From NCBI GenBank assembly GCA_963809545.1, contig CAWEKD010000009.1, positions 186,001-250,000 of the forward strand: 64,000 nt of DNA, given 5' to 3'. Origin of the DNA: Natronosporangium sp035305625 (lineage in GTDB: Bacteria > Actinomycetota > Actinomycetes > Mycobacteriales > Micromonosporaceae). Below, in pieces: positions 7,668 to 16,613 of the stretch. A program made the position numbers and the translations under genes. The number at the start of each line of letters is the position of its first letter. The first letter of the stretch is position 1. Under the pieces are notes generated by a model. That model was not told where the DNA came from, searched no databases, and was given only the letters and a program-made list of their open reading frames with translations.

Positions 7668-10600
7668 GTGGTGGCTCCCTCCGTGCCGGTCTGGGCGGTG
7701 ATCCCGGCCCGGCGGCGGTAGTCCGCCACCAACCGCAGTAGCGCCGGCCCACGGGGACGCCGGCCGGGGAGGATGTCGCAGGTGGCGGCCTTGGATTCCT
7801 GAATGTGGACGTTCGGGTCCAGCACCACCGGCAGCAGATCGTTGGCCGCGTCCCCGGTCCAGGCGAAGGCGTGCCCCCAGTGGTAGGGCAGCCCGATCTG
7901 GTGCACCACCCGGTCCCCGATCCGCAGCGGCCGCATCCGTTCGGTCACCAGCACCCGCGCCTCCACCGCGGTCCGGGCGGTGACGATGGTGGCCCACCCG
8001 CCGTTGACCAGGCCCCGTTCGGCGGCCAGCGCCGGGGAGACCTCGCAGAAGAACTCCGGTTGCAGCTCCGCCAGGTACGGCACGGTCCGACTCATCCCGC
8101 CGGCGGTGTGGTGCTCCGTGAGCCGGTAGGTGGTGAACACATAGGGGAAAACCTCCGAACCGACCGGGTGGTAGCGGTTCTCCGGATGTGGGTAGACCAG
8201 CCGGGCCGGGTTGGCCTGCTGGGCGTACAGCGGGTTGGTGAACGGGGTCTCGGCCGGCTCGTAGTGGACCGGCAGCGGCCCGTCCACCAGCCCGGTGGGT
8301 ACGTACAGCCAGCCCCGCCCGTCGGTCTGCATGATGAACGCGTCGGTGCCGGCCAACGCGTGCTCCGCGACCGCGTCCGGTGGCGGCTGGTAGTCCGGTG
8401 GCTTGTGGCGTTCGAAGTCGGGGGTGTCGTGGCCGACCCAGCGTCGCTGGTCGGCGTCCCACCACACGTACGCCTTGCGCTCACTCCACGGCCGGCCTTC
8501 CGGGTCGGCCGAGGCCCGGTTGTACAGGATCCGGCGGTTGTCCGGCCACGCCCAGCCCCACTCCGGCGCCACCCAGGACTGTTCGCTGCGGGGCTTGCGA
8601 CGGGCGGTCTGGTTCACCCCGTCGGCGAAGCAGCCACAGTAGATCCAGCAGCCGCAGGTGGTGGAGCCGTCATCGGCCAGCTGGGTGTACGAGGCCAACG
8701 GAGAGCCGTCCGGCCCGTACCCGTTGATCTCCTGGAGTACCGCCTCGGCGCTCGGCTCCTCCCGCTCCCCCTCGGTCGGGTAGTCCCAGGTGAGGTCGAG
8801 GATCGGCCGGTCCCGCGGGTCGGTGGAGTTGGCCAGCTTGGCCCGGATCCGCCGCCCCAGGTGGTAGTAGAACCACAGGTCGCTGCGCTGGTCCCCGACC
8901 GGATCGACCGCCTTGTGCCGCCACTGCAGCAGCCGCTGGGTGTTGGTGAAGGTGCCGTCCTTCTCGGTGTGGGCCGCGGCCGGTAGGAAGAACACCTCGG
9001 TGGGGATCTCCTCGGTCCGCATCTCCCCGGTCTCGATCTCCGGACCGTCTTGCCAGAACGTGGCGGATTCGATCAGCTGCAGGTCCCGCACCACCAGCCA
9101 CTCCAGGTTCGCCAGCCCAAACCGTTGCAGCCGGCCGTTGGCCGACCCCACCGCCGGGTTCTCCCCGATCAGGAAGTAGCCCTTGACCTTGCCGTCGATC
9201 TGGTCCAGCACGGTGCGGTAGTGGCCGTGGTCGCCGGTGAGGCGGGGCAGGTAGTCGAAGCAGAAGTCGTTCTCCGGCTGGGCGGCCTCCCCCCACCAGG
9301 CCTTGAGCAGGCTGACGATGTAGCTGGGCATCCGGCCCCAGAACCCGGCCTTGTCCACATGCTCGGCCACGTACGCGGCCAGATCGGGGTGCTTGCTCGC
9401 CACCGGCATCGGCAGGTAGCCGGGCAGCAGATCGTACAGGGTGGGAATGTCGGTGGAGCCTTGGATGGAGGCGTGCCCCCGCAGCGCCAGAATCCCGCCG
9501 CCGGGGCGGCCGATGTTCCCCAGCAGCAGCTGCAGGATGGCGGCGGTGCGGATGTACTGCACCCCCACGGTGTGCTGGGTCCACCCCACCGAATAGACCC
9601 AGGCGGTGGTCCGGTCCCGCCCGGAGTTGCGGGTGATCGCCCGCGCCACGGCCAGGAACTGCTCCTCGGAGACCCCGGTGACCCGGGCCACCTCCTGCGG
9701 GGTGTACCGGGCGAAGTGGCGTTTGAGGATCTGGTAGACGCACCGGGGATGGGTCAGGGTCGGGTCGGTGGCGGGTTTGGCCCCGACGGAGGCGCCGGCC
9801 GCCCCGGTCCGCTCCGGGGCCGCGGTCTCCCGGGCGATCCGCCCCTCCTCTACGCCGTTCTCCCGCTGTTCCCGCTCGTATCCCCAACTCTCCGGGGAGT
9901 AGGTGCGACCCTCCGGGTCGTAGCCGGAGAACAGCCCGTCCAAGTCCTCGGCGTCGACGAATCGTTCGTCCACAATGGCGGCGGCGTTGGTGTACGCCAG
10001 CACATACTCCCGGAACTCCCGCTCGTTCTGCAGCACGTAGTTGATCAACCCGCCGAGGAAGGCGATGTCGCTACCGGCCCGCAGCGGCACGTGCAGGTCG
10101 GCCAGGGCGCTGGTCCGGGTGAACCGCGGGTCCACGTGGATCACCATCGCGCCGCGCTGCTTCGCCTCCATCACCCACTGGAACCCGACCGGATGGCACT
10201 CGGCCATGTTCGAGCCCTGGATCACGATGCAGTCGGCGTTGACCAGATCCTGCTGGAAGGTGGTGGCGCCGCCCCGCCCGAACGTGGTCCCCAGACCGGG
10301 GACCGTGGAGGAGTGTCAAATCCGGGCCTGGTTCTCCACCTGGATCGCGCCGAGGGCGGTGTAGAGCTTCTTCATCAGGTAGTTCTCTTCGTTGTCCAGG
10401 GTCGCTCCGCCCAGATGCGCGATCCCCAGCGTGCGGTTGACCCGCCGGCCCTGCTCGTCGGTGTCCTGCCAGGTGCGCCGTCGGGTCTCGATCACCCGGT
10501 CGGCGATCATGTCCAGCGCGGTGTCGAGGTCCAGGTCCTCCCACTCCGTGCCGTACGGGCGGCGGTAGCGGACCCGGGTCTGCCGGGTCGGGGAGTTGAC

Positions 10601-10885
10601 CAGCTGCTCGCTGGCGGCTCCCTTGGGGCACAACCGGCCGCGGGAGATGGGGCTGTCGTCGTCCCCTTCGATCTGGGTGACCCGACCGTCACGCACGTAC
10701 GCCAGCTGGCCGCACCCCACCGCGCAGTAGGGGCAGATCGTCTGCACTACCCGGTCCGCGGTCTCGGTGCGTGGGGTGATGCGCTCGGTGGCGGCCGAGC
10801 GGCTAGCCGGCCCGCGCCCCAACGGGTCGGTGCCGGTGAGCTGCCGGTAGACCGGCCAATGCGTCAGCCACGTACGCACACCCAT
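7664..10885 (-). CDS. fdhA: Formate dehydrogenase catalytic (alpha) subunit, selenocysteine-containing
   Basis: Oxidises formate to CO2 at a Mo/W bis-pyranopterin site. Two collinear open stretches in the same frame (10885-10319 and 10315-7664) are separated only by TGA at 10318-10316, read as Sec at residue 190 of 1073: the flanking sequence ENQARI-U-HSSTVPGLGTTFGRGG is the FDH active site. The N-terminal [4Fe-4S] motif is CPYCAVGC (C51, C54, C58) with C86 in RGRLCPKG. The SECIS hairpin follows the UGA directly. No twin-arginine signal is seen at the N-terminus (MGVRTWLTHWPVYRQLTG), so the enzyme probably faces the cytoplasm. The sel genes are adjacent. Confidence 0.95.
10286..10318 (-). promoter_or_regulatory. 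SECIS element of fdhA, with the Sec UGA codon
   Basis: On the minus strand TGA (10318-10316) is followed after 11 bases by GGTCCCC-GGTCT-GGGGACC, a perfect 7-bp stem with a GGTCT loop. GGU CUG are codons 7 and 8 after the UGA, exactly as in E. coli fdhF, whose GGUCU loop contacts SelB. This is direct evidence that the TGA is a selenocysteine codon. Confidence 0.9.
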
Positions 10886-10974
10886 CGCAAGCCCCCCTCG
10901 TGCCGGAGGTTACCGGTCGCCGCCGCCGGTGGGGTGGATTCCGATCACTCACTCGGGTGAACCACCGGAAAACA

Positions 10975-11032
10975 GTTAAGCAATCACTTGACCTTCGCCC
11001 GATCGGTATCGATACTGAAGCACATGCTTAAC
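10975..11032 (+). promoter_or_regulatory. Probable ArsR-family operator: inverted repeat GTTAAGCA ... TGCTTAAC
   Basis: GTTAAGCA at 10975-10982 is the exact inverse of TGCTTAAC at 11025-11032; the right half lies over the ATG of the ArsR gene, which begins ATGCTTAAC. The spacing (42 bases) and the position across the promoter and start fit autorepression by the ArsR protein. No obvious consensus promoter stands out between the halves. Confidence 0.5.
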
Positions 11033-11359
11033 CAATCCGCGGCGCTCGACCGGGCGTTCCACGCTCTGGCCGACCCCACGCGCCGGGCGATCGTCGAGCG
11101 GCTCAGCCACCGACCGGCCACCGTGAGCGAGCTGGCCGCGCCGCTGGCCATCTCCCTGTCCGCGGTGCTGCAGCACCTCCGGGTGCTGGAGACCAGTGGC
11201 GTGGTCCGTTCGGAAAAGGTCGGACGGGTGCGCACCTGCCGGATCGAGCCGACCACGCTGCGGGCCGTCGAACAGTGGATCGCCGACCGGCGCACCACCT
11301 GGGAACACCGGTTCGACCGGCTCGGCGAGGTGCTGGCCGACCTTCCCCCCGAAGACTGA
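11024..11359 (+). CDS. ArsR-family transcriptional regulator
   Basis: 111 residues from ATG 11024 (MLNQSAALDRAFHALADPTR). A winged helix-turn-helix spans roughly residues 12-85: ALADPTRRAIVERL, then VSELAAPLAISLSAVLQHLRVLE as HTH, then the wing VGRVRTCRIEP. There is no metal-binding Cys pair, so this is the non-metal SdpR-like branch usually found next to an SRPBCC-domain protein, as here. An in-frame upstream start at 10988 exists, but the inverted repeat and the family's usual N-terminus favour 11024. It probably represses its own three-gene operon. Confidence 0.85.
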   Translation: MLNQSAALDRAFHALADPTRRAIVERLSHRPATVSELAAPLAISLSAVLQHLRVLETSGVVRSEKVGRVRTCRIEPTTLRAVEQWIADRRTTWEHRFDRLGEVLADLPPED

Positions 11360-11451
11360 TTTCCCTCGCGCACCGCCCCCGAGCAGCCGACGTCCGTCGG
11401 TGAACCCGGCGGAGCACACCGCTTAATCCGAGAAAGCGAAGGAAGTGAAGT

Positions 11452-11922
11452 ATGTCCGACCGTTCGGTCACTCACGCCACGTTCACAATCGAACGCCACT
11501 ACGACGCCAGCCCCGCACGGGTGTTCGCCGCGTTCGCCGACCCAGCGCTGAAGGCCCGGTGGTTCCGGCATCCGGAGGAGCGGGAGCCGGAGATCGAGTT
11601 CGACTTCCGGGTCGGCGGCCGGGAGACCAACCGGGGCGGGCCGCCGGACGGCCCCACCTATATCTTCGACGCCCGCTACTACGACATCGTGCCGCAGCAG
11701 CGGATCATCTACGCCTACGAGATGTACCGGGAAACCACCCGCCTGTCCGTCTCGCTGGCCACGATCGAGCTGCTCCCCGCCGGGAACGGCACCCAGCTGA
11801 TCTTCACCGAGCAGGGGGCGTTCCTGGACGGGCTCGACGCCGCGAAGGAGCGGGAGCACGGCACCCGGGAGCTGCTGGAGGCGCTCGCGACCGTGCTCGC
11901 TCCGGTGGACGACCGGGGGTGA
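11452..11922 (+). CDS. SRPBCC (AHSA1-like) domain protein
   Basis: 156 residues with the START-like ligand-binding fold of the AHSA1 group: TIERHYDASPARVFAAFADP and the ALKARWF segment at the N-terminus, FDFRVGGRETNRGG in the middle, and a C-terminal helix after LIFTEQGAFLDGLDAA. A ribosome site GAAGGAAG precedes the ATG. It is the second gene of the ArsR operon; pairs of this kind are widespread in actinobacteria, but the ligand is unknown. Confidence 0.85.
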   Translation: MSDRSVTHATFTIERHYDASPARVFAAFADPALKARWFRHPEEREPEIEFDFRVGGRETNRGGPPDGPTYIFDARYYDIVPQQRIIYAYEMYRETTRLSVSLATIELLPAGNGTQLIFTEQGAFLDGLDAAKEREHGTRELLEALATVLAPVDDRG

Positions 11923-11926
11923 CGGG

Positions 11927-12469
11927 GTGGCCGACCTGATCCTGTGGGAGATGCTCAGCCTGGACGGCTACTACACCGCCGGGCCGGACGACGACCTCAC
12001 CTGGTTCCGGTTCGATCCGCAACTGGAGGAGTACATCACCAGCACCCAGCTGGACGCGACGGCGCTGCTGTTCGGCCGCCGCACCTGGGAGGAGATGGCC
12101 AGCTACTGGCCCCACGCGACCGGCCGGATCGCCGAGTTCATGAACCGGGTGCCGAAACTGGTCTGCTCCCGCACCCTGACCCGGGCGGACTGGCCGCCCA
12201 CCGAGCTGGTCCGTGACGATGTGCCGGGGCGGGTGGCCCGCCTGAAGCAGGAACTGGCGGGCCAGGTGTTCTGCTTCGGCAGCGGTGAGCTGGCCGCCAC
12301 GCTGATCGAACACCGGCTGGTGGACGAGTACCGGATCGGGGTCAACCCGGTCCTGCTGGGGGCCGGACGCCGGTTCTTCCCCGGCCACCCGTACCAGCAG
12401 TCGCTGCGGCTGACCGACCACCGGACCTTCGACTCCGGCCTGGTCGTGCTGCACTACCGCCCCGCGTGA
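11927..12469 (+). CDS. Dihydrofolate reductase / RibD C-terminal domain family protein
   Basis: 180 residues from GTG 11927, five bases after the SRPBCC stop, with GGGGGTGA as ribosome site. The N-terminus ILWEMLSLDGYYTAGPDDDL and LLFGRRTWEEMASYW match the RibD-C/DHFR-like reductase fold; FCFGSGELAATLIEHRLVDEYRIGVNPVLLG is the nucleotide-binding and dimer region. Likely an NADPH-dependent reductase of unknown substrate and the last gene of the ArsR operon. Confidence 0.82.
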   Translation: MADLILWEMLSLDGYYTAGPDDDLTWFRFDPQLEEYITSTQLDATALLFGRRTWEEMASYWPHATGRIAEFMNRVPKLVCSRTLTRADWPPTELVRDDVPGRVARLKQELAGQVFCFGSGELAATLIEHRLVDEYRIGVNPVLLGAGRRFFPGHPYQQSLRLTDHRTFDSGLVVLHYRPA

Positions 12470-12816
12470 TCCCCTGTCGGCGGGCGCTGTGCGGGGGGCC
12501 GGAACGCCCCGGGGGACCATCAATCTCAATCACTGTGAGCCCGGCCACGATGGCTGGTCGCACCCGTTCCGATGGGGGGTCGTCCGTTCGGACGACCCCC
12601 CATCGGAACGACTCCCCACACCGCAACCGGCCTCTTTGCAGTCACAGTGGACGGTGACGTGAGTTGGACCACCATCGGCCCTAATCCTTAGCACATAGGC
12701 ATACCCGCTCTTACGGTGGAGGTTCGCGCGCCCCGCTAGGGGGTGCGAATGACGGACAAGCGCCGTCCCCACAAACGCATCTGTACGCCCTATCGATATC
12801 CCCCGGGCTGATAATC
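12470..12816. other. 347-base intergenic region with a large hairpin
   Basis: Between the reductase gene and the MFS gene. It holds the 46-base palindrome described separately. The stretch 12660-12760 is poorer in GC than its surroundings (CTAATCCTTAGCACATAGGC) and may hold the promoter of the MFS gene, though no clear -35/-10 pair is visible. A minus-strand open frame here (12772-12530) crosses the palindrome and lacks a ribosome site; I do not count it as a gene. Confidence 0.5.
12565..12610. terminator. Perfect 21-bp hairpin, probable terminator without U-tract
   Basis: The arm from CGTTCCGATGGGGGG to CGTCC is repeated in inverse with a GTTC loop, with no mismatch over 21 pairs. No T-run follows, as is common for actinobacterial terminators. 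It lies 95 bases past the end of the ArsR operon. Confidence 0.6.
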
Positions 12817-14661
12817 GTGCAGGTTCTGCTGCGTACCCTCCTATCGCGTGTCCCCCACCACACTCGGCGGACTGACCGTCGCCCGTTCTACGGCTGGCGG
12901 ATCGTGCTGCTCGCCGCCCTGGCGATGGCGATGACCGCCCCGGGTCAGACCGCGGGTGTGACCCCGTTCATCGGGCCGATGAGCGCCGAGCTCGGGCTGT
13001 CCTCCTCCAGCATGTCCACTGCGCACCTGGTGGGCACCCTGGGGGCGGCCGCCGCGCTACCACTGGTCGGTCGGGTGATCGACGTCTACGGCCCCCGCCG
13101 CGTGATCATCGTGATCGGGCTGGTGTTCGGCGCCTCGCTGCTGGCCCTGTCGGTGGTCCAGGAAATCATCGGACTGACCGCAGGGTTCATCGCGGTGCGG
13201 GTGGCCGGTCAGGGCGCCCTGAGCCTGGCGGCCATCACCGTGGCCTCCTACTGGTTCGACCGGCGCCGCGGGCTGGCGCTGGCCGCAGTCTCCGCGGGCG
13301 GGTTCGCCGGCATCCAGCTCACCCCGATCCTGCTGGAGCGCCTGATCGCCACCATCGACTGGCGGCAGGTGTGGCAGCTGGAGGGGCTGGCGGTGTGGGC
13401 GATCGTGATCCCGCTGGCGCTGATGCTGCGGGACCACCCCCATCACGTAGGGCAGCAGGTCGACGGCGACCAGTCCGCCCCCGCCGCGACCGAGGCGACC
13501 GGCATGACCCGGGCCGAGGCCGTGCGCACCCCGTACTTCTGGGTGCTGATGGCGGTGGTGGGGGTGTCCAGCCTGCTGACCACCGGCCTGGTCTTCCACC
13601 AGATCAACCTGCTGGCGGAGCGCGGGTTCTCCAGCGCGGAGGCGGCCGGCAACTTCCTGCCGCAGGTGGTGGCCGGCGTGGCCGCGACCTTCCTGATGGG
13701 GCACCTGGTTGACCGGACCCGCCAGCCGAAGCTGCTGGTGGCGACCGCGATCGCCCCGCTGGCGCTGGGGCTGGTGGGCGCCACCATGATCCACCCGGGC
13801 TGGACCGCGCTGGTGTACGGCGCGATCATCGGTGCCTCCAGCAACGCGGTGCGTGCCATCGAGACCTCGCTGGCGCCGCGCCTGTTCGGCACCCGCAGCC
13901 TGGGAGAGATCCGGTCGCTGCTGGGTTCAGCCGGCGCGATGGCCACCGCGCTGGGGCCGGTGCTGTTCGCGCTCGGCTCCCAGGCCTCCGGCAGCTACCT
14001 GCCGGTACTGCTGGTCAGCGCGCTACTGCCGGTGGCGACCGTGGCCGGCGCGCTGATCGCTCGGCTGCCGCAGGAGGCCGACACCGCGCTGAGCGCGCCC
14101 GGGACGCAGGCGGAGCGTCCGCGGGGTCGGATCCGGGTGCTGGTGTCCCGGCTGCGCGCCCGGCCGCAGCGCGGCGGCCTGCTGGCCGTTCCGACCCGGC
14201 GCTGGCAGCTCGGGTTCCCGGCCCCGCAGCCTCGGGCCTGGCTGGCTCGGCACGTGGCGCCCCGGATGCCGCGGCTGGCGACCTTCCCCGGGTCCCGCCG
14301 ACCCCGCCCCGGGCGGCCGACGCCGGCGCGGGCGGCCGGCACCGGCCCACGGGTCCAGCTCCGGCGGGCGGTGACCGGCCCGGCGGCGGCGGGGGCGGGC
14401 GATGGCCCGTCGCCTGTCGGCGCGCCGCGCGGTGGCCCGGGTGGCGGCTCCGCGGGAGCCGGTCAAGGTCACGACCGAGGCCGACTCGACGGCTCCGCCG
14501 GTTCCCGCCCGTCCCGCTGCGGATACAGCCGCAGTCCGGTGATGGCGTGCCGCTCCACCCCGGTGATCTCCGCGGCCCAGCCGTCGATCACCACGGTCTC
14601 CCCGGGCCGTTCGGGGAGGCGGCCCAGTGCGGCGATCACCATTCCCGCCACGGTGGTGTAG
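12817..14661 (+). CDS. MFS transporter with a long disordered C-terminal extension
   Basis: GTG start. Residues ~20-430 form a typical 12-helix major facilitator protein of the oxalate/monocarboxylate type: WRIVLLAALAMAMTAPGQ at helix 1, GRVIDVYGPRR in the 2-3 loop, a central loop near EATGMTRAEAVRTPYFWVLM, and SSNAVRAIETSLAPRLFG late. Residues after ~430 are Pro/Arg/Gly-rich and the last 64 codons are antisense to the CNNM gene. One extra base in the GC run at ~14375-14400 would instead join a frame reading MARRLSARRAVARVAAPREP and ending at 14542, which has more protein-like composition. The substrate is unknown. Confidence 0.8.
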   Translation: MQVLLRTLLSRVPHHTRRTDRRPFYGWRIVLLAALAMAMTAPGQTAGVTPFIGPMSAELGLSSSSMSTAHLVGTLGAAAALPLVGRVIDVYGPRRVIIVIGLVFGASLLALSVVQEIIGLTAGFIAVRVAGQGALSLAAITVASYWFDRRRGLALAAVSAGGFAGIQLTPILLERLIATIDWRQVWQLEGLAVWAIVIPLALMLRDHPHHVGQQVDGDQSAPAATEATGMTRAEAVRTPYFWVLMAVVGVSSLLTTGLVFHQINLLAERGFSSAEAAGNFLPQVVAGVAATFLMGHLVDRTRQPKLLVATAIAPLALGLVGATMIHPGWTALVYGAIIGASSNAVRAIETSLAPRLFGTRSLGEIRSLLGSAGAMATALGPVLFALGSQASGSYLPVLLVSALLPVATVAGALIARLPQEADTALSAPGTQAERPRGRIRVLVSRLRARPQRGGLLAVPTRRWQLGFPAPQPRAWLARHVAPRMPRLATFPGSRRPRPGRPTPARAAGTGPRVQLRRAVTGPAAAGAGDGPSPVGAPRGGPGGGSAGAGQGHDRGRLDGSAGSRPSRCGYSRSPVMACRSTPVISAAQPSITTVSPGRSGRRPSAAITIPATVV

Positions 14662-15854
14662 TTGCCGTCCGGCCGCCGGTCCAGGTGCACGCCGATGTCC
14701 GGCAGATCGTGCACCGGGAAGATCCCCGGCAGCCGGAGCGCCCCGTCCTCGTCCCGCCGCACCTCCTGGATGTCCCGGTCGGTCTCGTCATAGATCTCGC
14801 CGATGACCTCTTCCACCAGGTCCTCCAGCGTGATGATCCCGCTGACCGATCCGTGTTCATCCACCACCAGCGCGAACTGCTGCCGTTCGGTCTTGAACCG
14901 CCGCAGCGCCTCGGCCGCGTACAGCGAATCCGGCAGCAGCACCACCGGCCGGACCAGCTCCCGCAGTTCGTGCCGGTCGCCGGTGACCAGATCCCGCAGG
15001 TGGGCGATCCCGATGGTCTCGTCGAGGTTGCGGTTGCGGGTCACCGGTGCTCGGGAGTGCCCGGAGGCCGCGAGCTGGGTGCGGGCCAACCCCACCGGGG
15101 TGTCCACATCCAGGGTGAACACCGCGCGCCGCGGCACGAGCACCTGGCGGAGGGTCCGCTCGGTGATCTCGACCGCGCCACTGATGATCAACCGCTGTTC
15201 GGGGGTGAAGCCGCGGTGCGCCGCCACCAGGTCCCGGATCTCCGCCGGGGTGATCTCGTCCCGGTGCTTGGTGGGGTCCCCACCGAACAGCCGCACCACC
15301 ACGTTGGTGGCCTTGCCCAGCAGCCACACCACCGGGGCAGAGACGGTGCCGAGCAGGTGCAGGGGGCGGGCCGCGCCCAACGCCCAGCTTTCGGCGTGCT
15401 GCATCGCCACCCGCTTGGGGGCGAGCTCACCGACCACCAGGGTCAGGAACGTGAGGGCCAGGGTGGTCAGCACGATCGCCACCGGCCGGGCGGCCGTGCC
15501 GAAGACGCTCAACAGCGGCACCAACGGCTCCGCCAACGCCACCGCCGCGGTGGCCGAGGCCAGGAACCCGGCCAGGGTGATCCCCACCTGAATGGTGGCG
15601 AGGAACCGGTTGGGATCGCGCGCCAGGCGCGCCAACACCCGGCCGGTGCCGGACCGGCGCTCCAACCGGCGCAGCTGGCCTTCCCGCAGGGAAATCAGCG
15701 CGATCTCACTGCCGGCGAACAAGCCGTTGATGAGCAGCAGCACCCCGACGATGAGGAGCTGTGGCAGATACTCGCTCACGTCGACGCCCCGATTCAGCCA
15801 TCCGCTCCCGGACGCCGGGGGCGGTCGGGGATCGCCGGTCGGGCCTGATGACAA
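14469..15854 (-). CDS. CNNM/CorC (hemolysin C-like) transmembrane protein with CBS domains
   Basis: 461 residues. An N-terminal DUF21/CNNM membrane domain starts near LLIVGVLLLINGLFAGSEIA with about four helices to ~residue 190. A CBS pair follows (VPRRAVFTLDVDTPV..., VVDEHGSVSGIITLEDLVEE), then the CorC_HlyC C-terminal domain (LPGIFPVHDLPDIGV, GNYTTVAGMVIAALGRLP). Such proteins are linked to Mg2+/Co2+ export or homeostasis. GTG 15779 is an alternative start that would remove 25 Pro/Gly-rich residues before the first helix. Its 3' end overlaps the MFS extension. Confidence 0.88.
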   Translation of the reverse strand: MSSGPTGDPRPPPASGSGWLNRGVDVSEYLPQLLIVGVLLLINGLFAGSEIALISLREGQLRRLERRSGTGRVLARLARDPNRFLATIQVGITLAGFLASATAAVALAEPLVPLLSVFGTAARPVAIVLTTLALTFLTLVVGELAPKRVAMQHAESWALGAARPLHLLGTVSAPVVWLLGKATNVVVRLFGGDPTKHRDEITPAEIRDLVAAHRGFTPEQRLIISGAVEITERTLRQVLVPRRAVFTLDVDTPVGLARTQLAASGHSRAPVTRNRNLDETIGIAHLRDLVTGDRHELRELVRPVVLLPDSLYAAEALRRFKTERQQFALVVDEHGSVSGIITLEDLVEEVIGEIYDETDRDIQEVRRDEDGALRLPGIFPVHDLPDIGVHLDRRPDGNYTTVAGMVIAALGRLPERPGETVVIDGWAAEITGVERHAITGLRLYPQRDGREPAEPSSRPRS

Positions 15855-15969
15855 GTCAGGGATGCCGGGTCAGAGCCCGGCCACGTACTGCATTCGTCCA
15901 CGATGTCAAGGTAGCAGTCTGGGCGATACCGTGACAGGAGCAGTTCCACCGCCCTGATCAGGGGGTCCT

Positions 15970-16590
15970 GTGAACGAGATCCGCCGGGAGCGGGCCGCGC
16001 TGTGCGACCTGTTGGCCACGCTCGGCCCAGACCAACCCACCCTGTGTACCGGGTGGCGCACGCGGGACCTCGCCGCCCATCTGCTGCTGCGGGAGCGACG
16101 GCCGCTCGCGGCGCCGGGCATCCTGCTGTCCTCTCTGGCGGGTTACACCGCCCGGGTACAACAGCGGCTGGCCTCCCGGCCGTACCCGCAGCTGCTGGCG
16201 CAGTTGCGCCGCCCGCCGCTGCTGCTCCGGCCCGCTCGGCTTGATTACGCGGTCAACTGCCTGGAGCTGTTCGTCCACCACGAGGATGTCCGCCGGGCGC
16301 AGCCGGATTGGCAGCCCCGGCCGCTGCCCGCGGGCTTGGCACCGGGGCTGTGGCGGCGAGTGCGGACGTTGGCGCGGATGCGGCTGCGCCGGTTCCCCGC
16401 TACCGTGACGGTGCTCGCTACCGGCTACGGGCAGATCCACACCGGTGCCGGTGGGCCGATGCTGACGTTGACCGGTGACCCCGGTGAGCTGGCGCTGTGG
16501 TTGACCGGTCGACCGGAGGCCGCCCGGGTGCGCCTCTCCGGCCCGGATGAGTTGGTGGCGCAGCTGACCGCTGTCCGCTTCAGCGTGTGA
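15970..16590 (+). CDS. TIGR03085-like metal-binding protein (maleylpyruvate isomerase N-terminal fold)
   Basis: 206 residues from GTG 15970, preceded by CAGGGGG. The opening RRERAALCDLLATLGPDQPTLCTGWRTRDLAAHLLLRERRP is the DinB/MDMPI four-helix fold in which three His ligands bind metal; a typical histidine is in DLAAHLLLRE and another in FVHHEDVRRAQ. The family is confined to actinobacteria and is presumed mycothiol- or metal-dependent; the exact reaction is unknown. The stop is followed closely by a cupin gene. Confidence 0.78.
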   Translation: MNEIRRERAALCDLLATLGPDQPTLCTGWRTRDLAAHLLLRERRPLAAPGILLSSLAGYTARVQQRLASRPYPQLLAQLRRPPLLLRPARLDYAVNCLELFVHHEDVRRAQPDWQPRPLPAGLAPGLWRRVRTLARMRLRRFPATVTVLATGYGQIHTGAGGPMLTLTGDPGELALWLTGRPEAARVRLSGPDELVAQLTAVRFSV

Positions 16591-16613
16591 CCAGGTTGGA
16601 AGGAGCTGCGAGG

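Noticed and set aside
10316..10318. TGA in fdhA as a true stop (two separate genes or pseudogene)
   Set aside because: Same frame on both sides, FDH active-site context, SECIS hairpin in the right place and sel genes adjacent.
9050..10960. 636-codon plus-strand frame opposite fdhA
   Set aside because: Low-complexity shadow of fdhA, which has full FDH motifs and a SECIS.
12530..12772. 80-codon minus-strand frame with several Cys residues
   Set aside because: It runs through the 46-base palindrome, has no ribosome site and no recognisable pattern.
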